Shown piece by piece: positions 1-43,954 of a DNA stretch of 64,000 bases (positions are counted from its first letter, which is position 1; each line of letters starts with the position of its first letter). The translations under genes were made by a program, and so were the position numbers. The notes beneath the pieces were generated by a model that was not told where the DNA came from, did no database searches, and saw only the letters and a list, made by a program, of their open reading frames with translations. The DNA is taken from NCBI GenBank assembly GCA_963978895.1, contig OZ022238.1:8105438-8169437 (forward strand), given 5' to 3'. Source of the stretch: Erpobdella octoculata. Its lineage: Eukaryota; Annelida; Clitellata; Hirudinida; Erpobdellidae.

Positions 1-170
1 GTGTGTGTGTCTGTGTGTATGGGTGTATGGGTGTATGTGTATATGCGTGTGTATGTGTATGTATGTATGTGTGTATGTGTGTATGTGTGTGTATGTGTAT
101 GTATGTATGTATGTATGTATGTATGTATGTATGTATGTATGTATGTATGTATGTACGTACGTATGTGTGA
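1..170. repeat. TG / TATG microsatellite
   Basis: Alternating GT and GTAT units become nearly pure TATG from about 100 to 165. The array runs off the left edge. The cysteine/valine/tyrosine reading frames through it are a product of the repeat, not protein. Confidence 0.95.
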
Positions 171-1421
171 CATCAATGTGCTTGTTGGTGTCAGCATGGA
201 TGAATTAAAAATCTACCCGTCATCTTTTCTCTTCAATTCGTATTTCATGTTTTCCACCGGCAGCAAATCAGCATTTAAAATGTCACCCCCCACTCAGATA
301 TCGACCTTAAAATGTTCTGTTTGTTTTCCTCTTTAAATATTTCCTTAGTGGCGTCTGCACCAAACGATTTGACAGAGCAGTCAAAATGGCGGGACAGAAA
401 AAGATAAGACTAAAGGAAGAATGCAAGGAAGGATACAAGGAAAGATACAGAGAAGGGTTCAGGGAATGATACAAAAAAGGATACAAATGATGGATATAAC
501 GAAAGATACAAAAAGGATACAATGAAGGATACAATGAAAGATACAAGAAAGAATAGACAGATGGTCAGAAGGAAGGAAGTTGCAGTGAAAGAGAAGAATA
601 ATTTTTCTGCATTCATTCGCGGACATCTACAAGTGATGCATATTCCACGAGCCCGAGGAGATTTGTCAAGGATCGATGATGGTTGGAACAACATTGTCGG
701 ATGAGTACAATCATTCCACTCCAGTGCTTATGCACTCAACTGACGTGGAAGAGGAAAAGCACTCTGCTGTAAAATGGAGGAGGAGCTTCCGTTCAATCAA
801 TCAATCAATCGCTTGATAATTTCATTGATTTACCGATTGATCACGTGCCTAATTGTTCAATTAATTTACTTCGCGAGTTGCAGTAGTTAATTGATCAAAT
901 CTATTAGCGCCCTGCCCTTTGACCGAGGTCTTGCTCTTGTGTATGTGTGTGAGTGTGTGCGTCAAAATGGAGAGCTCTAATTCGTTACGGACGAAACGCA
1001 TTTATTTTCCTTTCGCTCGACTCGCATGACAACTTCCTCCTATCTGTGCGAATCAGTTCTGGACTCGTGCATGTGTAATTCTTTTAATGGAAGATGACTC
1101 GGGAATGTTCCAGAACAAATTATCCGCCTCCTTTTCCCTATTCCTCCCTCTTTCCTTCTCTTTCTTCTCCTTCTTCTTGAACCTTGGACACGCCACCTCC
1201 TCGTTACAATTTCCTCGCGAGGCGTTCGCTGGCTTTTAACGCGAAACAAGGAATTAAATCAACCCGTTGCATGGCTGCACCATGATTCATTCAATAAATT
1301 ATTTATCTCTTTCCGTTCTTGCTTCTTTAGATTACAAAGTCCAAACTAAATCACTGCATGGGAATGGAGAAAAAACCCCGGAAAAGCGCGGATGAAGTCA
1401 TTTGCATAATGTCTTCTATTT

Positions 1422-1423
<2 letters not shown>

Positions 1424-1490
<67 letters not shown>
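1424..1490. repeat. GA dinucleotide microsatellite
   Basis: About 33 uninterrupted GA units. The array ends some 35 bp upstream of the acceptor of the first visible plexin exon, so length changes could affect its polypyrimidine tract. Confidence 0.95.
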
Positions 1491-1495
<5 letters not shown>

Positions 1496-1526
1496 AGGTG
1501 AAGCAGCATTTTCATATTCATTTCAG

Positions 1527-18240
<16,714 letters not shown>

Positions 18241-18367
18241 TTTTATTAAAAAAGAAAACTTTTTCGTTGCTATTTTCAATTGTATTTATTTGTAATTAAC
18301 TTCGTTCACGTTTGTGTGCTAATTTGTTTAAAGAAAACACTTCACATAAAACTTAATCTCATCAATG

Positions 18368-18431
<64 letters not shown>

Positions 18432-18480
18432 CGTGATGATGATGATGATGATGATGATGATAATGATGATGATGACGACG
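18368..18480. repeat. GAT trinucleotide microsatellite in plexin 3' region
   Basis: About 35 TGA/GAT units with a few CGT or AAT interruptions. It starts 128 bp after the plexin stop codon, so it may be in the 3' UTR. Confidence 0.93.
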
Positions 18481-18744
18481 ACGATGGATGATCATGATAA
18501 TAATGACGATGATGATCATCTTCATCATTTTATACGTTAAACGTCTTCCGTGGCACCATCCATCCATCCATCCGTAAATCCAGTCACTTGAGTGTCTCAC
18601 GTTGTTAGTGTGTGTGTCCGCGCGCGTGTATTGTTTTAGCCGTGCCAACGATTTATAAGATTTATAATGGATTCGTGTGTCAGCTTGTAGCAATTGTTCT
18701 GCAGTATAAAAATAAGTCATGATTATATATTTGTGTCGAATTTA

Positions 18745-18829
18745 AATAAAAAAAACCATGTGATTGCATATGAAAGAAAGATCTGACGATGCGGTGTGTG
18801 TGTGTGTGTGTGTGTGTGGCACGAATAAA
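18745..18829 (+). terminator. Candidate plexin polyadenylation signals
   Basis: AATAAA occurs at 18745-18750 and again at 18824-18829, with a GT-rich run at 18793-18818 that could act as a downstream element for the first. They are 500-590 bp after the stop codon. Predicted from motif only. Confidence 0.4.
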
Positions 18830-19539
18830 GTAGTCTGTCAACCCGTGGAGATGTGTTTTATTTACTTGATGATAGCATCAGCATGTGATCAACTGGCGTA
18901 GAGAAATATTTAAACAGTTTTGGAGAAAGAACCCGATATGATCGCATAGGTAGGTAATGGGCAGTAATGGGTATGCATTTGTAACACGGTCTGCTTAATA
19001 GAAGAAGTACACATGCACACAATAAATACCGTGGTGCACCCAGATTTTCTTCTGGGGGATTTTGAGGTTGGGATAATTTATTTGTTCGAAGCAAGACTTT
19101 TTCAATCCTCGATAATTTTTCATCTCAGGTATTTCAGTTAATTAAAACTTAAATCAAGTTTTGAAATAATTTTTTATTTTCAAAGGCGTGTATCTACCTA
19201 CATGTCAAAACATAATTTTATATGTGGTGTACACAACTAAGCAATTTTGTCTTTAAAAAGATGTCATTGTTAGTCAGGTACGTTTATTCCTTCGATATCA
19301 AGGATAGTGGTTCCCTCAAAGCTGTCTAATTTCATGCAATAAAAATTTTTTTTGAGTTTGCAAGTCTAATTACACGTCTGCTATAAATAAATAATTGTTA
19401 AAAATGTAATAATTATTCGTGTCCGTGTTCAACTTAGAGTAACAATTGTGACAGTTTCGGTTAGGGATTACAAATCTCAGCCTTTTTTTCTGATCCGATC
19501 CCATGATTATGGGATTGAAAACTTGTCAATCCCGGGATT

Positions 19540-19876
19540 GAGATTGAGTTTCGTGACCAGGACATATACAATTTACCAAAGACACTTTGTAATCAATCGG
19601 TTGAATTTGTATAGCGCTATTTCCTATCGTTCAATAGCGCTCGGACACGAACTTTTTAAATAAATAAGTTTTAATTCCCCGACGGAAAACTGCGAGAGAA
19701 ATAGATTTAGTAAGAGAAGTAGAAAGAAAGTTCCAGAGAAATAGACCAGAGTAGGAAAAAGAGCGTTTAGGAAAAGAATGCTTAACAGAAAAGATACGAA
19801 AGTGGCTAAGAGAGGAAGATCGAAGACCAGACTTAGAATGGATTTTTATTAAGTTAGTAAAATTTGAATAAAACAT
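19540..19876 (-). mobile_element. LINE (CR1/L2-like) 3' end remnant
   Basis: The minus strand reads FRRGIKTYLFKKFVSERY then stop, the kind of C-terminus found in non-LTR reverse transcriptase ORFs. It is followed by a 3' tail with AGCGCTATACAAATTC and GATTGATT. A second copy on the plus strand at 28618-28740 ends FRRGLKTFLFDQFMSERY plus stop and the same tail with (GATT)n. Only the last part of the element is present. Confidence 0.65.
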
Positions 19877-20102
19877 AAAATAAAATTTGAAAAAATTACA
19901 AATTTTTTATACCGAAATGAGCCATCAGTTTTTAGTTTATTTAAAAAAGCAATATTTAATTTTTTTAATTTAAAAATTTATAATAAAAACTTTGTTTTTC
20001 CCATATTAATTCAAAAGTTTTTTTATATTTTCAATCTTCATATACTTCACATATCAAGTATTTAAAAGACTGTGGTCGATATTTTTCTATTTTATAAGCT
20101 TA

Positions 20103-20200
20103 CTAGCGTGGAACCCGGCGTTCATAGGCGTACGGGGCTAATCGAAGTGGGGGATGGAAATAATTTTTGCCCGAATACTGGAGGTTTTCAAAAAATAGGG
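20103..20200 (-). mobile_element. Degraded Helitron-like 3' end
   Basis: CTAGCGTGGAACCCGGCGTT is a mutated version of the CTAG plus CCCGG hairpin end seen at 23586 and 35020, in the same orientation. No matching 5' end was recognised. Confidence 0.4.
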
Positions 20201-20277
20201 ATAAATTAACATGGGCGTTATAATAAATCCCTCTTTTATCAATTCTATTTTTGTCTGTATATTTAGAAAAAAATACT

Positions 20278-20748
20278 TTAATAGTAACAAAACCTTTCTA
20301 TTAAAACATTCAAAAAATATTGTTTTCTGGATTTCCTGGAAGCAATAATGTCAATAATTTGGTCAGTATTTGTACCGACAGATATATTGGAATATTTTCG
20401 TTCAATATGTGAAATTGCCACACTGTTTAGACGTGTTTGGTCCATTGTACTCCGTAAATATGTTTTAATGCGTTTGAGCACGCTGAAGGAACGTTCGGCA
20501 GAACAAGATGTGGCTGGAATTGCGGCAACTTGATTGAAAACTGGTAGAACAACATGAAGGTCATTGTTGTAAAGAGTTGAGACAACATCGGTGGCGGTTG
20601 CTTGTGAATCTGCTTTAGAAGTGTGATCAGTGAGAAACTTAGAGTAGATTACCTTTTCTGTCTTAAGCAAGTCGAGATCAAGTCCATACCGCGAGGCAAT
20701 TTTTTTATAGTTTTCGTCCGACGCATAAGAGTTGAGAATGACAGACAA
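20278..20748 (-). pseudogene. hAT transposase C-terminal dimerisation region
   Basis: A 156-residue open frame contains LPVFNQVAAIPATSCSAERS, then FSVLKRIKTYLRSTMDQTRL and LNSVAISHIERKY. This matches the hAT family C-terminal dimerisation domain, close to zinc-finger MYM-type-1-like transposases. The N-terminal BED or zinc-finger part and the RNase H-like catalytic core are missing, so it is a fragment. Confidence 0.85.
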
Positions 20749-21857
20749 AGGCGGCGATTGGGGGGCTCATGCTCACTCATGCTTGAGTATTTAGATTAGT
20801 TGATAAACGTAGTATTTTTCATACATTTTGAATTAAATCAACTAAGTTATATGCTAATATTTTTCAATCTTGTAGGGCCTTCGGTCCATCCGATCAAGCT
20901 CGTATGAACTTTAACCTCGTGTGTCTGCAGCGGCGCAACTAGGGGGCGTAAGCAAAATATGAAGGGCCCTGCAATTTTTCCAAACATGATGACTTTTTCT
21001 TTGAGTGGGGCGTGCTACATTTATTCTCAATCTAGTGTATGCATATATAATTATATCTTTATACATATCATGAACTTATCTTTTAACATCTGCTTTAATT
21101 GGCTTGAGACTGAGTTTGCACTCTTGATTTTCTATAATTAATAAATTATTTAAAATAGCAAAAAACAACTGCAGACTGAAGATAGTAAAAAAAAACTTGT
21201 CTTTTCCTTCCAACTCTTGCTTCTTTGAACGAGAATCGTGTGCGGTGGATAACTGCCTTTGCACTGTGCGTAAATCTATCAGTGTAGATCCAAACATTTT
21301 CAAAGTGTTCTTCATTTCTACTTTGATGGAGAGTGTCCCTGGTTGTTGTGGCTGTTTTCTTGGTTGTTTTAACGTCTACAGTTTTTTCCTGCAAATATCT
21401 GCTGAGACTATTTGTGTTTGATAGTATTATTTTAACACAACCAGCCTAAACAAAAAAATCAAAGTCACATATTCTAGTGCTTATATACCTACGTTTTGGG
21501 ATCGTGATCATCTGTCAAAGTTAGCAAGGCATTGTAATATTAAGCAAATGCTCCATCACTGCTTTTACTGATTCATATCTACATGACCACCTGGTCAAAC
21601 TTTGAGATTTAAGTGTTTGTGACATTTTTCACCGTCGAACGTAGCGCTATGTAAAACAGCGTATCTTTTAGGGCTAGCCTCCAGAAAGTTGTACAGACTT
21701 TGAATAGCACCTAAAACTTTACATAGTGGTTCGACTTCTGTTACTGCATATATATAAAAAAAATTTAAACTTTTTTGCCCGAATTTTCAGCCCATTTTGC
21801 CCGAATTTTTACCAAAAACTGGGAGGGGGCGGAGCCCCCCCCCCCGCTCGTACGCTA

Positions 21858-22200
21858 ATACCGGCGTTTCCCAAGGTTTTTCAAAGGTTTTTCTATCGGT
21901 TTTCTTACGCCACCGTTCCTCTCTCATACACGGTCGCTTTCCCGCCCCTCTCGTTTTCCGGTTCCTTCTCGCTCTTCCGGTCTCGGTCGCTTTTTCGTTC
22001 CCGCTCATTCTTCAGTTCCCGCCCCCGCTCGCTCTCCCGTTTTCGCTTGCTCTCCCGCTCACCCGCTCACTTTGTGACCGATCTCAATTTTTTTCACAAA
22101 ACTTTCCTCTATTGACTTTCAATGTTGTGTGAAAATTTCATTACGCTTGGATGAATGGTGTAGCAATGCACAAACAGACACACAAACACACATTCATTTT
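21858..22200 (-). mobile_element. Non-autonomous Helitron-like element, degraded
   Basis: Minus orientation. Right side carries the shared 5' region (AATGGTGTAGCAATGCA, AAAATTTCATTACG). The middle has the family's CGGTCGCTTTCCCGC-type array, and the left end has ACCGGCGTTTCCC, a decayed form of the terminal hairpin. It directly abuts copy 2 of the ~270-bp repeat. Confidence 0.55.
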
Positions 22201-22204
22201 TTAT

Positions 22205-22459
22205 TACAAACTTTTATTTAGGTTACAATCTCTGTTTGTGTGTGTGTGTGTGGTTTTCTCTCTACACAAATCTTGCAAGTAAAATTTAACCAGCGTTTTG
22301 ACTAGCTAGGAAGCTGAAACTTTCAGCATATCTTTATATTGGATGACAATACATGATTCAATTAAAAAAACTTAATTTAGAACATTTTCATATTTCTAAA
22401 TCGAGTGTATTTGAAATTAAAGTTTGTGTTAAAAAACTAGTTTTTCCTTTACTTGTTTA
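22205..22459 (+). repeat. Unnamed ~270-bp interspersed repeat, copy 2
   Basis: Same order of blocks as the copy at 5592: TTACAAACTTTTATTTAGG, a GT run, GACTAGCTAGGAAGCTGAAA, CTTTACTTGTTT at the end. Abuts a Helitron-like element on its left. Confidence 0.85.
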
Positions 22460-23287
22460 TATATATATAGATCATCAAAAAATAATTTGCAAAAAATTAG
22501 AAGCTGCCGAATTACAAAATATAAAGAATTTGTGAAAAACAAAATTTTTAACTGTTTACTTGTTTTGCCCGTACACCTCTGGTAGCTCACTCATTTGTTA
22601 AATTCAGTGCCTAGCTATTCTATGTACTGTTTTTTTTTTATTTTGTTGCTGACTCTCAGTTTCATTACCACCGTCGATGGTCATCAGGTTGTTGTTTACA
22701 TTTAGCTTGGCTGCTAAGCTTAGAAATGTGTTTTTAATTTGAACTTTAACTTTTTAAGTAAACTCACTTGTAAATTCCAAGTTGCTAACGTTAGAAATAC
22801 CGATGATGGCAAAGGCAAGCATACTGCGTTTTCCATTCTCCAAAAAGACTTTTATTTGTGTGCTAAAATGACAGCCTCGAGATAATTCGCTCTTTTAATG
22901 CAAAACTCAGAGCTGTTTCAGCAGTTACCAAAGTACAGTAAATATCTGAAAGAATTCTTACCAGTTTAGTTTTTTTCGAAATATGGAAATTCTAGGTCTA
23001 AGCAGATTCGTTATTAAATTCCTTATATTAACTTCACCGCCGGTCTTGAATGTTTGTTTGATTGCTTGCTTTCTTGCTTGAATGTTTGCAAACTTTTAAA
23101 GTAAAAATTAACTAATTTTCTGTCATGCAATCGAGTTGAAATTTTAAATATAGGCTCGATCACTACTTATGACAATGCTTTCTATTGAAATTTGAAAATT
23201 GTTTGGAAAAAATTTTTAATTAAAAATATTAATTATCTATGTTTTAAAACAAAAACAAATCAAACAAAAATTAAATAAATACTTACA

Positions 23288-24474
23288 TCTATATATATAA
23301 AAATGAATGTTTGTATATATGTATATATGTTAATGGCGTTTATGCATTGCTACACCATTCATCCGATCGTAATGAAATTTTCACACAATCTTGAGAGTCA
23401 AGGGGAATCAAATATAGAGAAAATATTTTTGAAATCCGTCACAAAATGAGCGGAGCGGAGCGGGTGAGCGAGCGGGAACTATATATATATATGTTTGTGC
23501 GTATGTATGTGTGTATGTATGTATGTGTATGTGCATGTATGTGTATGTGCATGTATGTGTGTCTGTGTGTGTGTTTATGTATGTACTAGCGGAGATACCC
23601 GGCGTTGCCCGGGTTTTTTTAGAGGTTTTTCTAATGTTTGTCTCTTTCTCTCCCGTTTCCTTTCCCACCTGCTTTCCCACTCCTGTTCGCTTTCCCGTTT
23701 TCGGTCGTTTTCCCGCTGCCGGTCGCTTTCCCGCTCCCGGTCGCTTTCCCACTCCCGGTCGTTTTCCCGTTCCCGGTCGCTGTCCTGTTCCCGCTCACGT
23801 TTGCTCTCCCATTCCCGCTCACGCTTGCTTTTCCGTTCCCGCTCGCTGTCCGTTCCGGGTCGCTTTCCCGTTTCTATAATAGACAAACTAACCCACAAAC
23901 ATTCATATATATATATAGTCTTAGCAAATCTATTTTACGTTTTATAGGCTAACAGAAGTTATGAAAGAATGTAAAAGAGAAAATGAGCGTGAACGGGAAC
24001 GGGAACGGGAGAGCAACCGTGACCGGGAATGGGAGAGCAAGCATGACCGGGAACGGGAGAGCAAGCGTGAGCGGGAACGGGAAAGCGACCGGGAACGGGA
24101 AAGCGACCGGGAACGGGAAAGCGACCGGGAACGGGAAAGCGACCGGGAACGGGAAAGCGACCGGGAACGGTAAGCGACCGGGAACGGGAAAGCGACCGGG
24201 AACGGGAAAGCGACCGGGAACGCGGAAAGCGACCGGGAACGCGGAAAGCGACTGGAATCGGGAGAGCAAGCTTGGAAGGAAACGCGAGCAAGAGAGAAAA
24301 TCGATAACAAAACTTCTGAGCGGGAAAGCGACCGGGAGCTGGAAAACGACCGAGAGCGGAAAAGCGACCGGGAACGCGACGAAAACGGGAAAGTGGAGAA
24401 GGAAACGGGAGCGAGAGGGACAAACATTAGAAAAACCTCTAAAAACCCCGGGCAACGCCGGGTAACCCCGCTAG
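23288..24474 (+). mobile_element. Non-autonomous Helitron-like element, interrupted
   Basis: The left end is TCTATATATATAAAAATGAA after an A; the right end is CCCCGGGCAACGCCGGG (hairpin), eight bases, then CTAG before a T. Helitrons are known to start with TC, to end with a hairpin plus CTRR, and to insert between A and T without duplicating the target. No Rep/helicase coding was seen. The interior is an array of GCGACCGGGAACGGGAAA units. A second element in opposite orientation (23586-23907) splits it. The copy at 59640-60092 shows the uninterrupted form, about 450 bp. Confidence 0.65.
23586..23907 (-). mobile_element. Helitron-like element nested inside another
   Basis: Starts CTAGCGGAGATACCCGGCG, the reverse complement of the 3' terminal hairpin and CTAG, preceded by A. 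It ends around 23907 with ACATTCATATATATATATAG, the reverse of the family 5' end. The interior holds CGGTCGCTTTCCCGCTCCC-type units. The surrounding element resumes to its right, so this one inserted later. Confidence 0.6.
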
Positions 24475-25001
24475 TAATATATAAATTCCAAAAAATGTCA
24501 TTTAAAAAATTGCAATAAATGAAAAGCCGGCAAATTCAAAAATATTAGGGTTTTTAAAAACTGGTATTTTTATATAACTGGTTTTTACGGCTAACTTGTT
24601 TTTTCAATAAAATTCTCAACTCTAAAAATATTCTACACATTGTAACTAAACAATTTCATCTGGTTTAGACTTCAAAACACAGTTCTTCTTTAACATATTT
24701 TCTAGAAATTTTGAAACCAGTGTTACCTGGTGTTACTTCAAAATGAACAACATCAGACCAATTCAGAAATTGACCACTATCAATTTCGTCACTATCGTCC
24801 AAATCACAGCTGTCATTATTTGAATAATTTTTTTTAATTCTCGCAATAATGGTTATTTGTTATAGAGAACATCCTAAACAGGCCAAAGCTGGTGATGAAA
24901 TCAGAGACGTCATTTCAGCAAATCCATGGAGGGAAGGCAAAACATTTAGAGAACCTTGGGATGAGGGGCAAATTTTTGAAAGACCCATACATTACATTAA
25001 A

Positions 25002-25270
25002 ACAAGTAAAGGAAAAAACGAGTTTCTTAACACAAACTTTAATTTGAAATACATCCGATTTAGAAATATGAAAGATGTTCAAATTAAGTTTTTTTTTCTA
25101 ATTGAATCATGTATTGTGATCCAATATGAAACTATGCTGAAAGTTTCAGCTTCCTAGCTAGTCAAAAAGCTGGTTAAATTTTACTTGCAAGATTTGTATA
25201 CAGAGAAAACCACACACACACACACAAACACACACACAAACAGAGATTGTAACCTAAATAAATGTTTGTA
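25002..25270 (-). repeat. Unnamed ~270-bp interspersed repeat, copy 3
   Basis: Reverse orientation: ACAAGTAAAGGAAAAAACGA at the left, AGCTTCCTAGCTAGTCAAAA, a CA run and GAGATTGTAACCTAAATAAA at the right. Confidence 0.85.
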
Positions 25271-26421
25271 AATAGCTGATGATCGGGGGGTAGTCACAGG
25301 TACTTTTTCAAACATTTTGGCAATTTTGTTTTCAAAAATTGGGGAGACAAAGCCTATACAGTACCCAACGGTTGGTATAGGAGTCAAGAAAAATGGTGTA
25401 CTAGTAAGACAAATAAACCATATTTTAAATAAAAATATCTGATTTTTTTGTTTTTCAGCAATTTTATCCAAGATATTTTTGCATCAATGTTTCTGTGTTT
25501 TTATCATCAATAAAATCAGTTTAATATATTTTCATGCAGTAGAATTTTTACGGAATAATTTTAGAGGGTGGAGGTTTCTAAATGGACTCACCAATGAGTT
25601 AAGTTAAATGTAATTTGTGACCTAGAGGTTTAAGGACTATGGCCACGTTCAACAAGTCATACTATAAAATAGATAAAACAGTTTTTTAAATTAAAAGTAA
25701 AATTATTTTGGTCATAAGAAGCGAGTCTATATTTCAGCTCGATGACTGGAAGTTGGTTGTTAATTTCATAACTTCCAAGATTTTGAGCAATTCATCAGGA
25801 CCGTCGGTGAAGTTAATATAAAGGTCAATAAGGGCTTTTAAAATTGCTAATTTCAGACGTATATTTTTCACGAGTGTGCTTAGTGTCAATTGACGTATAA
25901 TTAAGTACATTTTAACCACCTATAATATTAAACAATTATATACATATTTAACTACGTATGACAATAAACTATTAAAAAAAGATCAATTATATGTGACACA
26001 AAATACCGCAACGTTTATCCGTGAAATTCTCTTGTCCACACTTCCACACTTCTACTTATGAAAAGAATCATGTATATTATAATTATATATATAAAGGTAT
26101 ATATATATATACCTATACACAGCAAGTACCCATACATGAATAGCACCACTGCGGCAAAAACATTACCAGGTTGGTTTGTAATGAATTCACTGATGTAAAA
26201 ATTAATGATTTACATAATAAATTAAAATTGCGCTTTTCTTTAAATTGCCGGTACATAAGAATTATGAAAAGTAACTTGGATGTTTTTTGTATCATCGTTT
26301 GCCCATGTTTGAATGTAATTCCTAGCTGGTAGCCCATTGATTATATAATTAAGCAATGATTAATAATGATAATAATTTGTTAATCAGCGCTTAATTGCAG
26401 TACAAGCCATCTGCTGCTGCA

Positions 26422-26427
26422 TATAAG
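26422..26427 (+). promoter_or_regulatory. Possible TATA box for the metalloproteinase gene
   Basis: TATAAG within GCATATAAGCGC lies 110 bp upstream of the chosen ATG, in a locally GC-richer stretch. Predicted by motif and distance only. Confidence 0.35.
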
Positions 26428-26536
26428 CGCGACGATCTGCAGTAACGACGGACAGGAACTTCTGACTCAAGAACACTCTTTGGAATCAATTTTGTTACAC
26501 AACGTTATTATCACACCGCTTCTGCTATATACTCTC

Positions 26537-42614
<16,078 letters not shown>

Positions 42615-43883
42615 TATTGAACTAAACTCTCTTTAATTCTATGATGGTATTTCTCAGTTTAAGAAAAAATTGTCGTTGAAAGGGCTAGTTGTTATTAAAG
42701 GCATATATAATTGTTTAAGATACTTTAAACATACATATAACGTTAGTTAAGATGGCTCTTGTTGATGTAATAATTTGTTGCGATTTAAACAGCAAATATA
42801 ACATGTGCCTGATTTATTTTGTAAACTTATTGAAGTCATTTCTCATTTGTTCGTGTTTTTTGAGTCTATTAAATCCAAACAAAGTATTTTTTGTTGATCT
42901 CAGTATGCTTGCAATTGTTGATCTCCAGCCTATTTCTTTTTTTGAATAGCAGTGTAGTTGCTTGCGTGTCTCCAGTCCCTCGTTTCATTTCTTGTCATGA
43001 TGGAATCGTTGAATATGCTTGCCAACATTTCGCCAAATCAACTACAATTATATAGATGTGTACATATATTAATTCAAAAAATCCTTTTAAAAGAAAAGTT
43101 TCTAATATTTCTAATCTAATCAGTACAAATTTTCAAAACAAGAGACAAGAAAGAAAACTCTCCAGCGGCAAAATAACTACATCATGCCTCGAAGAACTAG
43201 CTCTAAAACAGAAAATCTCATCCTCAACAACCCAAAAATCTAAAACATAAACTTCTACTGGATCATATTAAATTATTAAAAGATCCACGGCCCCTGCAAT
43301 GATATGACATCAAGCAAGCTTAAAAACTTCGCGCTATTTTAACGCATTCAATTTCAACTCTGTACGTGATCGTATCAAACTCGCGCCATCCATTTTGGAA
43401 GTCCTTGCATTGAAATCATTGATAAAGCGCATATAATATTGTTCCGATTATTCTGATGATTCTGAACCGGCCAAGAATAGGGTAGCCCTGGTGGTAGAAC
43501 ATTGTACTTGATTGCAAAAGGTTTAAAGTTCAATTAAAAAAAAGTTTTTCTTTAGGCATATCAATACAAAAGACCACCGAGCTCTGTAGTAATTATTGTT
43601 TGAATATTCATATTGATTGATTGATTGATAAGCGATCAGATAAAGACGTTAAACAAATCAACAAACAATTGATAAACGGATTGAATTTACCAATGTGTTG
43701 AAGAAACCATTTTGCTTTTGAAGAACCATGCAATGCAATTGCTTCGTAGGATAGGATACCTATTCAATTAAGTGGAATTAAGAAAACCTAAGTATTTAAT
43801 TTGAAAAGAATACATCGTTTTCACGAACCCAAAAAGTTCTAAAGCAGATAAAGAAATTACTGCGAGTACTTCCTCGCAAAATG
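42615..43883. other. Intergenic region downstream of metalloproteinase
   Basis: ATTAAA at 42694-42699 is a possible polyadenylation signal for the metalloproteinase. A GATT run lies near 43612. Otherwise nothing was recognised. Confidence 0.5.
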
Positions 43884-43954
43884 TGCATCGGCCGGGAATC
43901 GAACCCGGGCCGCCCGCGTGGCAGGCGAGCATTCTACCACTGAACCACCGATGC
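43884..43954 (-). tRNA. tRNA-Gly (anticodon GCC)
   Basis: The reverse complement is a 71-nt tRNA: acceptor GCATCGG paired with CCGATGC, A box TGGTTCAGTGG, anticodon loop around TGCCACG giving GCC, B box GGTTCGATTCC, discriminator A. TTTT follows within five bases on the minus strand, as expected for RNA polymerase III termination. The stems are intact, so it looks functional rather than SINE-derived. Confidence 0.95.

Larger units (their letters stand above)
1..1526. other. Non-coding sequence left of first visible plexin exon
   Basis: This is probably plexin intron, because the first exon to its right starts in the middle of the PSI1 domain. It begins with a TG/TATG array and has an imprecise run of GATACAA(G/A)GAAA-like units around 420-550. 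A CAATCAAT run lies near 790, and a GA array sits just before the exon. I see no exon for the missing half of PSI1 (no CxWC-type coding stretch with splice sites), so that exon should lie further left. Confidence 0.6.
18830..26400. other. Intergenic region full of transposon remnants
   Basis: No host gene was recognised. Contents, each listed separately where supportable: a LINE 3' end (19540-19876), an AT-rich dispersed repeat (about 19900-20075, related to 31630-31745 and 51045-51130), a Helitron-like end (20103), a hAT transposase C-terminus (20278-20748), Helitron-like elements (21858-24474) and two copies of the unnamed ~270-bp repeat (22205, 25002). The 24475-24990 and 25271-26400 stretches show nothing beyond AT-rich unique sequence. 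Confidence 0.7.

Noticed and set aside
20931..20960. CAGCGGCGCAACTAGGGGGC as the terminus of the hAT fragment at 20278-20748
   Set aside because: It points away from that fragment, so it would belong to a different element; no matching second end was found.
23495..24465. Several 100-170-residue Ser/Arg or Gly/Lys-rich ORFs on both strands
   Set aside because: They translate the GCGACCGGGAACGGGAAA-type arrays of the Helitron-like elements in different frames; no domain or codon signal.
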